In this document: in pieces, positions 6,301-12,416 of the stretch | How the letters are laid out: each line of letters starts with the position of its first letter | Numbering within the stretch: the first letter of the stretch is position 1 | From: CAYLLE01 sp964384485 | GTDB lineage: Bacteria > Spirochaetota > Spirochaetia > CAYLLE01 | Length of the DNA stretch: 12,416 nucleotides | Assembly (NCBI GenBank): GCA_964384485.1 | Contig: CAYLLE010000111.1 | Span: 1 to 12,416, forward strand | Direction of reading: 5' to 3' | The notes under the pieces: model-generated | Told to the model about the DNA's origin: nothing | Seen by the model: the letters and a program-made list of their open reading frames with translations, nothing else | Database searches by the model: none | Translations under genes and position numbers: made by a program

Positions 6301-6777
6301 ATGAAATACCTGATCCTAATGCGGCACGGAAAAGCAGTAGATTCCGATAAATCACCGGATGACTTTTCCCGGGACCTTCACCCGAGAGGAATATCTGAAG
6401 TCAGGGATACAGCGGTAAAACTCCACGGCAAAGAGTATCTGCCGGATATTATTATTACATCCACAGCACAGCGTGCAGTACAGACTGCAGAATTAGTGGC
6501 GGATATCATCCACATTCCCGAATTTATCCGGGTAGATGAATTATACCAGGCCGGAGTAGAAACAGTGCTCGCGTTGATACGGGAACACAAGGAACAGGAA
6601 AATTCTCTGATGATTGTAGGCCATAATCCCACAATGGAAGATACGGCAGCCCAGCTGCTCAAACGTGATATTTCCATGAAGACATCGCAAATATTGGTAA
6701 TCGAAATTGTTATAGAAAAATGGGATGATATCTCAGACGGGCCTGACGCAAGACTGATAGAAAGATTTGCGCCATAA
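6301..6777 (+). CDS. sixA: SixA-type phosphohistidine phosphatase
   Basis: A 158-residue cytosolic histidine phosphatase of the SixA branch, close to the family's usual 155-165 residues. The catalytic RHG motif is at 8-10 (LMRHGKA, His9). The second arginine lies in TSTAQRA (Arg58), an acidic residue follows in the VDELYQAG region (about 79-84), and the second catalytic histidine is in VGHNP (His108). Known members remove phosphate from histidine of phosphotransfer (HPt) domains or phosphotransferase proteins. I chose ATG 6301, with AAGGAG five bases upstream; upstream in-frame starts at 6235 and 6286 lack a ribosome site and would extend before the conserved MKYLILMRHG beginning. It opens a plus-strand operon with the next two genes (15-base gap, then a 4-base overlap). 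Its in vivo partner is not shown; the only signalling kinase in the window is a remnant. Confidence 0.9.
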   Translation: MKYLILMRHGKAVDSDKSPDDFSRDLHPRGISEVRDTAVKLHGKEYLPDIIITSTAQRAVQTAELVADIIHIPEFIRVDELYQAGVETVLALIREHKEQENSLMIVGHNPTMEDTAAQLLKRDISMKTSQILVIEIVIEKWDDISDGPDARLIERFAP

Positions 6778-6792
6778 GAGGAGATTTGGGGA

Positions 6793-7416
6793 ATGATAAA
6801 AAAAATTGTTTTTATACCGGCACTGATTCTGCTGGGAACTGTTTCTATTTTCTCTATTGAATCAGAAGAAACAGGGAAAATCCTTCCTCTGGAAAAGGAA
6901 ATCAGGGATGATCTCTACGCGGCGTCGGATATTCCAATTTCTGATATAACCGTCGGTGATATCACCTCTTTGTTTAACAAGTATTCTATTGTCCGACAAC
7001 AGAAGATGTACATTAAAAAAGCGGAGATGAAGTCGATTCTAATTCCCGGCTGGGGACAATTCAGCATGGGAGATAGATGGAATGGTGTCTTGTTTATGGG
7101 AGTACATGTTTTGCTTAAGGGAGGAACACTTCTGGGCAGCTATTTTTTACTGCCGAATCAGGTGCGGTTTTCAAGTATAAATTATTTTACCGCCCCTGCA
7201 GAAAGCATAGAAGCTGCCTGGAAAAATCTAAGCTTTATGGATCTCCTTCCCGCACTAGGCGCGTACGGAGCAGGGACCATGGCATGCATGCTGCTTAGAA
7301 AAGCAGCAGCCTCACATGCCGGTCAAACCGCCCGGCAGCGCATTACCGAAGGTGACGTAACCTTCACGCCTGTTTTTCATTCAGACGGAATTGGAATACG
7401 GGCCGCAGTTCCATGA
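6793..7416 (+). CDS. Exported/membrane protein of unknown function ('IPGWGQF' type)
   Basis: A 207-residue protein with a cleavable-looking signal peptide (residues 1-21, two lysines then a hydrophobic run). A polar region follows (22-80), then ILIPGWGQFSMGDRWNG (82-98), a motif shared by small membrane proteins such as the DUF5683 or P13-like groups I associate with Bacteroidota and spirochaetes. Two hydrophobic stretches come next, at about 98-120 and 148-168. The C-terminus is polar. No lipobox cysteine is seen. A GAGGAG ribosome site lies about nine bases before the ATG, and the stop overlaps the bpt start as ATGA, indicating translational coupling. It may be an inner- or outer-membrane protein; the function is unknown and the family assignment is tentative. 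Confidence 0.75.
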   Translation: MIKKIVFIPALILLGTVSIFSIESEETGKILPLEKEIRDDLYAASDIPISDITVGDITSLFNKYSIVRQQKMYIKKAEMKSILIPGWGQFSMGDRWNGVLFMGVHVLLKGGTLLGSYFLLPNQVRFSSINYFTAPAESIEAAWKNLSFMDLLPALGAYGAGTMACMLLRKAAASHAGQTARQRITEGDVTFTPVFHSDGIGIRAAVP

Positions 7417-8135
7417 CTCAGGAGCTTCAGATAAATCTGCATCAGGTTAATAACGGACCATGCCCCTATCTTCCTGACAGGCACTGGATCACTCATGCTT
7501 TTAGAGTGAGGACCATAAAACCACTTATCTATGAAGAGCTTCTAAAAAACGGCTGGCGCAGATCCGGTTCTTCCTTCTACCTAAATCAGTGTCCGGGCTG
7601 CAGTTTATGTATACCCCTCCGTGTCCCGACCGAAAAATTCGTTCCGACGAAATCCCAGCGGCGGACAGAAAGAAAAAACACCGATATATCCATAACTGTG
7701 GTACCCGCAGGATTCCGTGAAGATGTTTTTTCACTATACAAAAAATATAATGCCGCGAGACATGATCCTGAGCGGGAAATTACCAAAACAAATTTTATGA
7801 ATTTCTTGGGGATGTCTCCAATGGATACAAAAATGATGCTGTACTGGAATAAAGATTTGCTAGTGGGGACCGGGTGGGTCGATGTTATGCCCGGCGGAAT
7901 GAGCAGTGTTTATTATGCATTTGACCCCGACTATTCCTCCAGAAGTCTGGGTGTATATTCGGTGCTCCGGGAGATTGAATTATGCCGAGCCATGGGAAAA
8001 GGGTATTACTACCTGGGTTTCTGGGTACCCGGAAGCGGAAAGATGGCCTATAAGGCGAATTACGGTCCCCACGAGATCCTTATCCAGGGCCGCTGGAGAG
8101 ACGCAGAACAGTACAGATTGAATCCGGAGATTTAA
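7413..8135 (+). CDS. bpt: Aspartate/glutamate leucyltransferase (Bpt)
   Basis: A 240-residue aminoacyl-tRNA-protein transferase of the bacterial Bpt group, which moves leucine from Leu-tRNA to N-terminal Asp or Glu and so marks proteins for ClpS/ClpAP-type degradation in the N-end rule. The N-terminal ATE domain is clear: GPCPYLPDR with Cys17, then GWRRSGSSFYLNQCPGC with Cys60, Cys63 and Cys66. The C-terminal domain has the AARH..PE segment, the SSVYYAFDPDY..RSLGVYS stretch and YYLGFWVPGSGKMAYKANY, all typical of the family. Length is normal for the bacterial form. It overlaps the preceding gene by four bases and converges on the sulfhydrylase gene with overlapping stops. The enzyme call is firm; leucine rather than arginine as donor is inferred from the bacterial family. 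Confidence 0.93.
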   Translation: MTQELQINLHQVNNGPCPYLPDRHWITHAFRVRTIKPLIYEELLKNGWRRSGSSFYLNQCPGCSLCIPLRVPTEKFVPTKSQRRTERKNTDISITVVPAGFREDVFSLYKKYNAARHDPEREITKTNFMNFLGMSPMDTKMMLYWNKDLLVGTGWVDVMPGGMSSVYYAFDPDYSSRSLGVYSVLREIELCRAMGKGYYYLGFWVPGSGKMAYKANYGPHEILIQGRWRDAEQYRLNPEI

Positions 8136-9409
8136 ATCGCCTGTTTTATATCACCGAGTATGTCATCAATATGCTCAATCCCCACTGAAAGACGGATCAT
8201 ACCGGGATCAATACCGGACCGCTTCTGCTCTTCCGTGCTCAGCTGGGAATGGGTAGTGCTTCCGGGATGAATCGCCAGGCTTTTCGCGTCTCCCACATTC
8301 GCGACATGGGAAAAAAGGTTTAATTTATTGATGAACTCCTCACCGCCCTTCCTGCCGGACTTCAAAGCAAAAATTACCATCCCCCCGTATCCGTGTCTGA
8401 AATACCGGGAAGCCATGGGATGAGACGGATCATCAGGAAGCCCCGGATACCGGACCCAGGCAACATCCGGATGTTCCGCAAGAAAACGCGCCGTCTCCAG
8501 CGCGTTGGAACTATGCCGTTCCATACGGAGCGCAAGCGTTTCGAGCCCCTGAAGAAAAATCCACGCGTTGTCCGGAGAGATACACGCACCTAAATTCCTC
8601 AGCGGGACAACCCGCATCCGGATGAGAAATCCCAAGGGATTCAGACCGCCGAGATCAGAGGAAAATCGGATGCCGTGATAACTTTGATCCGGCTCGTTCA
8701 TAAGGGTGAACTTTTTATCGGTCCAGTCAAACTTTCCTGAATCAACGACAACACCACCGATACCCGTTCCGTGTCCCCCGATCCATTTCGTGAGAGAGTG
8801 GACAACGATATCGGCACCATGCCGGATCGGCTGGGACAAATAGGGAGTGGTAAATGTTGAATCAACGATGAACGGCACATGATGCTTATGCGCCACCGCC
8901 GCCGCCGATTCGAAATCCGGAACGGTAAGAACCGGATTCCCAATCGTTTCCAGATAGACAGCTTTTGTATTTTCGTTAAATGCTGCTTTAATTTCATCAA
9001 GATTCAGAGGGTCCACAAATCTGACGGTAATCCCGTAATCCGGCAGGATATTGTTAAACATGGTGTACGTTCCGCCGTACAGATTTCTGGAAGAGATAAT
9101 CTCATCCCCTGTTCGGCAGATGTTGATAATTGAATAGAAGACAGCCGCCGTTCCGGATGCCAACGCCAAGGCGCCGGCTCCGCCTTCTAAAGCCGCAATT
9201 CTTTTTTCAAGACTGTCCTGGGTAGGATTCTGCAGCCGTGTATAGATGTATCCAATCTCCCGCAGCCCGAAAAGATCGGCTGCCTTGTCGGTTGAGTCGA
9301 AGGGGTACGCCGTTGTCCGGTGTACCGGTATCCCGTGACTCGGTCCCGTACTCTCCGGATCACGTCCTGCATGCAGGGCAAGTGTTTCAAACCGCTGTTT
9401 TGAACTCAT
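8132..9409 (-). CDS. metY: O-acetylhomoserine sulfhydrylase (PLP-dependent)
   Basis: A 425-residue Cys/Met-metabolism PLP enzyme of the MetY type. It likely makes homocysteine from O-acetylhomoserine and sulfide, feeding methionine synthesis. It opens with FETLALHAG, has YTRLQNPTQD (about 56-65), the ASGTAA phosphate-binding segment (84-89), DSTFTTPY with the PLP-pairing Asp183, and SLTKWIGGHG with the Schiff-base Lys208. It ends with the HPGSTTH and IRLSVGIEHIDDI segments typical of the family. The length of about 425-430 and the long insertion after the lysine favour MetY over cystathionine gamma-synthase or lyase (about 380-400). GGAG lies eight bases before ATG, and only 16 bases separate it from the upstream cysK stop, so the two form an operon. 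The neighbouring cysteine synthase, also a sulfide user, supports direct sulfhydrylation. Substrate choice is inferred from the family. Confidence 0.92.
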   Translation of the reverse strand: MSSKQRFETLALHAGRDPESTGPSHGIPVHRTTAYPFDSTDKAADLFGLREIGYIYTRLQNPTQDSLEKRIAALEGGAGALALASGTAAVFYSIINICRTGDEIISSRNLYGGTYTMFNNILPDYGITVRFVDPLNLDEIKAAFNENTKAVYLETIGNPVLTVPDFESAAAVAHKHHVPFIVDSTFTTPYLSQPIRHGADIVVHSLTKWIGGHGTGIGGVVVDSGKFDWTDKKFTLMNEPDQSYHGIRFSSDLGGLNPLGFLIRMRVVPLRNLGACISPDNAWIFLQGLETLALRMERHSSNALETARFLAEHPDVAWVRYPGLPDDPSHPMASRYFRHGYGGMVIFALKSGRKGGEEFINKLNLFSHVANVGDAKSLAIHPGSTTHSQLSTEEQKRSGIDPGMIRLSVGIEHIDDILGDIKQAI

Positions 9410-9425
9410 TTTTTATGCTCCTTTT

Positions 9426-10346
9426 TTATTTTTCCCACAACCAGGTACTCAAATACCGCTCTCCTGTATCGCAGACCACAGTAACAATCCTTTTTTCTTT
9501 ATATTCATCCTTTTCAGCGAGATCCAGCGCGGCACGGACATTTGCTCCTGATGAGATGCCGCCGAATATTCCCTCTTTTTCCGCCAAGAGCCTGGTGGTT
9601 TCAGCCGCATCCTCCGAATCAACCGTAAGGACCCCGTCGTACACCTCAGTATCAAGAACATCAGGAATAAAACCGGGACCGATACCCTGAATTTTATGGG
9701 AACCTTTTTCGCCGCCTGACAAAACAGGAGATTCGGCAGGTTCTACAGCGAAAATCTGAATATCCTCCCTTAGTTCTTTCAAACGGCTTCCTGCCCCGGT
9801 TACCGTTCCTCCGGTTCCAACGGCGGCTACAAAAACATCCACGGTTCCTCCCGTATCTCTCCAGATCTCTTCAGCGGTAGTCTTCCGGTGTACCGCCGGA
9901 TTAGAAGGATTCTTAAACTGCCGGGTTAAAAATCCGTTGTTCTGCCGGGCAATTCTCTCGGCTTCAGATACAGCCCCGTTCATACCTTCACTGCCCGGAG
10001 TCAGAATGAGTTCGGCTCCCAGGGAAGTAAGCAGTTTTCTTCTTTCCGCGCTCATGGTATCAGGCATTGTTAGAATAACCCGGTACCCCCTGGCAGCCCC
10101 TACAAAAGCCAGAGCTATTCCGGTGTTTCCCGAAGTAGCTTCCACGATCACAGATCCGGGTTTCAAAATACCCTCTTTTTCAGCGGCTTCGATCATTGCC
10201 AAACCGATTCGGTCTTTCACGCTTCCCATGGGATTAAAATACTCCAGTTTCACGAGTATTTCCCCGGGGAGACCTTCGGTTAGTCTGTTTAAGCGGACCA
10301 GCGGAGTATTGCCTACTAACTCGGTTATTGAATTGTATACTTTCAT
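9426..10346 (-). CDS. cysK: Cysteine synthase A (O-acetylserine thiol-lyase)
   Basis: A 306-residue PLP enzyme that replaces the acetate of O-acetylserine with sulfide to form cysteine. Family marks are complete: VGNTPLVRLN near the start, PMGSVKDR with the PLP Lys44, the substrate loop TSGNTG (71-76), the phosphate-binding VGTGGTVTG (177-185), HKIQGIGPGFIP (217-228), GGISSGAN (262-269) and a GERYLS end. The start is the ATG at 10346, with AAAGGGG five bases upstream; a GTG five codons earlier has no such site. The length fits CysK/CysM. HKIQGIG with GFIP favours CysK over CysM, though substrate specificity between these is hard to settle by eye. It is the first gene of the pair with metY, pointing to joint control of sulfide assimilation into cysteine and homocysteine. 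Confidence 0.93.
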   Translation of the reverse strand: MKVYNSITELVGNTPLVRLNRLTEGLPGEILVKLEYFNPMGSVKDRIGLAMIEAAEKEGILKPGSVIVEATSGNTGIALAFVGAARGYRVILTMPDTMSAERRKLLTSLGAELILTPGSEGMNGAVSEAERIARQNNGFLTRQFKNPSNPAVHRKTTAEEIWRDTGGTVDVFVAAVGTGGTVTGAGSRLKELREDIQIFAVEPAESPVLSGGEKGSHKIQGIGPGFIPDVLDTEVYDGVLTVDSEDAAETTRLLAEKEGIFGGISSGANVRAALDLAEKDEYKEKRIVTVVCDTGERYLSTWLWEK

Positions 10347-10433
10347 GTTTTCCCCTTTCACCCAATAATTATTACCAAATTACTCAACTAACAGTATAAT
10401 AATTCTCTAAGTAAAAAGGTACTAGAATGCGCG
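10347..10433 (-). promoter_or_regulatory. AT-rich intergenic region upstream of cysK
   Basis: The 87 bases between the ompA-family stop and cysK hold no GC hairpin or T tract that would end transcription from upstream. A TATACT box on the minus strand (10398..10393) could be a -10, but no good -35 is seen. No known riboswitch shape (S-box, T-box) fits in this length, and I found no clear palindromic operator. The ribosome site AAAGGGG lies at 10358..10352. Confidence 0.3.
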
Positions 10434-11639
10434 TCAGTTTTCCAGAATTGTTATTTCCACACGTCGGTTTTTCTGCATTCCCCAGGCGCTTTTGTTATCC
10501 GCCACGGGATCCCGGGCTCCCATTCCACGGTAGATAAGCCGGTTGGGATCACGGATCCCCAGCTCCAAAAGATACTCCCCCACTGCCCGAGCCCGTTCTT
10601 CAGAGAGCAGCTGTCTTCCTTCAGGAGTACCCGCCAGGGCAGTGTGTCCGGTTATCAGGATATCCCGTTCCGGGTATTTCTTTAAAATTTTCCCTATCTT
10701 TTGTATTTTCTCCCGTTCAGACCGGATCAGAACAGCTGAATCCGGCGGAAATTGAATATTGTCCAGGGTGATAGTAACTCCCCTCTCATCAGCTTTAACC
10801 GTGGTATCCTCAATGCCTTGATCCCGGATAGTATCTTCAATATCTTCTACAAGTTTATTACGGTCCATCAAAGTAGACGAGACAATTTTAGCCTCCGCAG
10901 TTCCATTATATTCTACGTTCATACCGTTGGACATTTGGAAAATAAAAACATATTCTTCCTCATACGCATAAGCCCGTCCGATTGTATTGTCCCAGTAAAG
11001 GAGTTGGGATGAAGAACCGGTTATCCGTTTCGGATAGAGACCTCCATACTCACGGGGGGTTGTAAAAAATACATTGTAGTCTATCTCTATAAGATCATAC
11101 GTTTTTCCATCCATCTCACCGGTTCCTCTGTATTTATACTGTACCGGATAATCAAAATGAAAAGCTTCATCCAGACCAAAACTGGCTCGGAAATCATGTG
11201 CTTCCCGGCCCCGCTCGGACCAAGTTTCACCCACGGAGATATCTTCTTCCGGAAATATCGGCACATCTCTAACCACAGGCATGAAGTGAGACGGATCAAT
11301 GGTGTATTTGCCGGTGCTGTCCCGCCTGAACTCAGAATAATATTCATTTCCCCACGCGAATACCTCGGTTCCGTCTGTTGACTCCTCGGATGTTAGAAAA
11401 ACAGCTTCAAACTCGCCCCAGTCCCTTCCGGCACCGGTAACTTCAATGGATATACGGTTGTAGATCAGCGCATGATGAGACTTTTCTCCGTTTACCAAAA
11501 CATCCTGTTCTACTTTAGAGAGTATCCGGTACTTATCCCCTTCCCGGTACTGAAATTGGAATTCTTTCGGCCATATCTGGAAAGACAGTATTGAAAGCAG
11601 CAGAAAGAGAAAGAATATTTTTTTATACTGGAATTTCAT
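10434..11639 (-). CDS. OmpA-family periplasmic/outer-membrane protein
   Basis: A 401-residue exported protein. A signal peptide covers about residues 1-24 (KK then a Phe/Leu-rich core). The middle (25-280) is a beta-rich region of unknown type with several Tyr/Trp/Glu-rich strands. The C-terminal OmpA-like domain (about 288-398) contains IQFPPDSA, ITGHTALAG (329-337), LSEERARAV (345-353) and NRRVEI (391-396). This domain normally anchors proteins to peptidoglycan. The Arg in LSEER is present, but the Asp of the usual HTD motif is Ala334. I recall the HTALAG form from spirochaete OmpA-like proteins, so it may be a lineage trait. The start has GAGGT six bases upstream. It lies 92 bases downstream of the amidohydrolase and 87 bases upstream of cysK on the same strand; no functional link is evident. 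Confidence 0.85.
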   Translation of the reverse strand: MKFQYKKIFFLFLLLSILSFQIWPKEFQFQYREGDKYRILSKVEQDVLVNGEKSHHALIYNRISIEVTGAGRDWGEFEAVFLTSEESTDGTEVFAWGNEYYSEFRRDSTGKYTIDPSHFMPVVRDVPIFPEEDISVGETWSERGREAHDFRASFGLDEAFHFDYPVQYKYRGTGEMDGKTYDLIEIDYNVFFTTPREYGGLYPKRITGSSSQLLYWDNTIGRAYAYEEEYVFIFQMSNGMNVEYNGTAEAKIVSSTLMDRNKLVEDIEDTIRDQGIEDTTVKADERGVTITLDNIQFPPDSAVLIRSEREKIQKIGKILKKYPERDILITGHTALAGTPEGRQLLSEERARAVGEYLLELGIRDPNRLIYRGMGARDPVADNKSAWGMQKNRRVEITILEN

Positions 11640-11731
11640 GTGATTACCTCAATCCGCCGCCGGATTTTCTAAAAGGTTTAATTTGGGCGGCAGTTACCTG
11701 ATATCATGATCGGCAGAGGCGCATAATTACA

Positions 11732-12416
11732 TTAATCAATATGAATCAGCTTTTCCGCATTCTTGTAAAAGATTTTATCCCGAATATCCCCCGGTAATCC
11801 AAGTTCATTTAGAAACTCCAGTAATCTGCCGTCGAAAAAATCTCGCGCAAAAAGGAGACGGTCTTGAAATTCTTCTATAAAGAGTTTCGCGTGTTCAGGA
11901 TCCCGGGTTAAAGCATTCAGACCGGAACCAGCAGAAAGATCTCCAAATAAATTGGGATATTTCCTAAGCATTTCCTGAACTTTCCCGGCGGCTTCAACCT
12001 TACCTTCCGGATAAGAAGTGGTGAGCCAGGCACCGTCATTCGCTATGTGTGCCCAGAATCCGGGCGCGTGCCCCAGAAATTTGGTGTCCGGGCAGGACGC
12101 GAGGGCCCTTTCGAATGCTTCTATACCTCCTCCGTACCAGTAATTCGGACGGGGGAAAGGATTTTCTTTCGGGATTTCATAATCAATGTGAAGTACTACG
12201 GGAAGACCAGCCTCTCCGCAGTACCTAAAAAGCCGCAGTGCATCCGGATTATCGTACATCATACGTACCTTTACCTCACCGCAGATTTTAACTCCGTATA
12301 TCTCCACTCCTGCTCTCAACTGTTCTACAGCATCCGGCCGTCTGGGATCGGGGGCATAGCCGAGAATAAAACGGTCCGGTTCCCGTTCCGCGTAGGAAAG
12401 ACACCGGGCAAATGGT
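11732..12416 (-). CDS. Amidohydrolase family protein, C-terminal part (runs off window)
   Basis: The frame stays open to the right edge, so at least 227 C-terminal residues are present and the true start lies outside. The TTG at 12319 is internal: in-frame sequence continues before it with DRFILGYAPDPRRPD. The features fit the TIM-barrel amidohydrolase group 2 (ACMSD-like): GVKICGE with a strand-end lysine, GLPVVLHIDYE with His after a beta strand, LGHAPGFWAHI, the GDLSAGSGLNAL segment, LLFARDFFDG where the family often has GTDYP and still keeps the Asp, and the closing KNAEKLI. Such enzymes hydrolyse or decarboxylate small substrates with one metal ion; the substrate cannot be told here. The N-terminal HxH metal motif, if present, is outside the window. 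Confidence 0.82.
   Translation of the reverse strand, partial: PFARCLSYAEREPDRFILGYAPDPRRPDAVEQLRAGVEIYGVKICGEVKVRMMYDNPDALRLFRYCGEAGLPVVLHIDYEIPKENPFPRPNYWYGGGIEAFERALASCPDTKFLGHAPGFWAHIANDGAWLTTSYPEGKVEAAGKVQEMLRKYPNLFGDLSAGSGLNALTRDPEHAKLFIEEFQDRLLFARDFFDGRLLEFLNELGLPGDIRDKIFYKNAEKLIHID

Noticed and set aside
10347..10433. S-box or T-box riboswitch, or cysteine-regulator operator, before cysK
   Set aside because: The gap is only 87 bases, lacks the stems and a terminator, and the best near-palindrome matches too few positions to call.
11656..11691. Terminator between the amidohydrolase and ompA-family genes
   Set aside because: GCCGCC/GGCGGC could form a 6-bp stem, but the loop is 24 bases and no T run follows on either strand.

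Overview
The window looks chromosomal and most likely comes from a free-living spirochaete or a close relative. The support is indirect: an OmpA-type protein with the HTALAG variant of the peptidoglycan-binding loop, a small exported protein with an 'IPGWGQF' segment like ones I associate with spirochaete membrane proteins, a bacterial Bpt-type N-end-rule transferase, and moderate GC. No marker gene settles the phylum.

Left edge (1-906). A 13-bp perfect inverted repeat with a 54-bp AT-rich centre is followed by a tRNA-Arg(CCT) gene with its own sigma70-type promoter. Directly against the tRNA 3' end lies a broken hybrid histidine kinase on the minus strand. Its membrane N-terminus and C-terminal receiver domain survive, but the kinase core is gone and the two pieces are out of frame.

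Main region (983-6239, minus strand). Five genes overlap end to start and look like one translationally coupled operon. In transcription order they are: a Mut7-C RNase with an N-terminal ubiquitin-like domain, apparently starting at a rare ATC codon; a small two-helix membrane protein; a DUF2207-like membrane protein whose predicted cytoplasmic tail ends in nine cysteines spaced exactly four residues apart (ACHN/ACHS repeats); a radical SAM/SPASM enzyme with an N-terminal PqqD-like recognition domain, starting at TTG inside the stop of the tail gene; and a four-helix membrane protein of unknown function. The simplest reading is a peptide-modification (RiPP-like) system whose substrate is the tail of a membrane protein rather than a free small peptide. 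This is the most interesting feature of the window.

Middle (6301-8135, plus strand). A SixA-type phosphohistidine phosphatase, an exported or membrane protein, and a Bpt leucyltransferase form a short operon diverging from the radical SAM operon.

Right part (8132-12416, minus strand). A sulfur-assimilation pair, cysK (cysteine synthase) then an O-acetylhomoserine sulfhydrylase, converges on bpt with overlapping stop codons. Upstream are an OmpA-family periplasmic protein and the C-terminal part of an amidohydrolase that runs off the right edge. No intergenic stretch exceeds 300 bases. The longest is the 149 bases before the tRNA, which hold the inverted repeat and the tRNA promoter.
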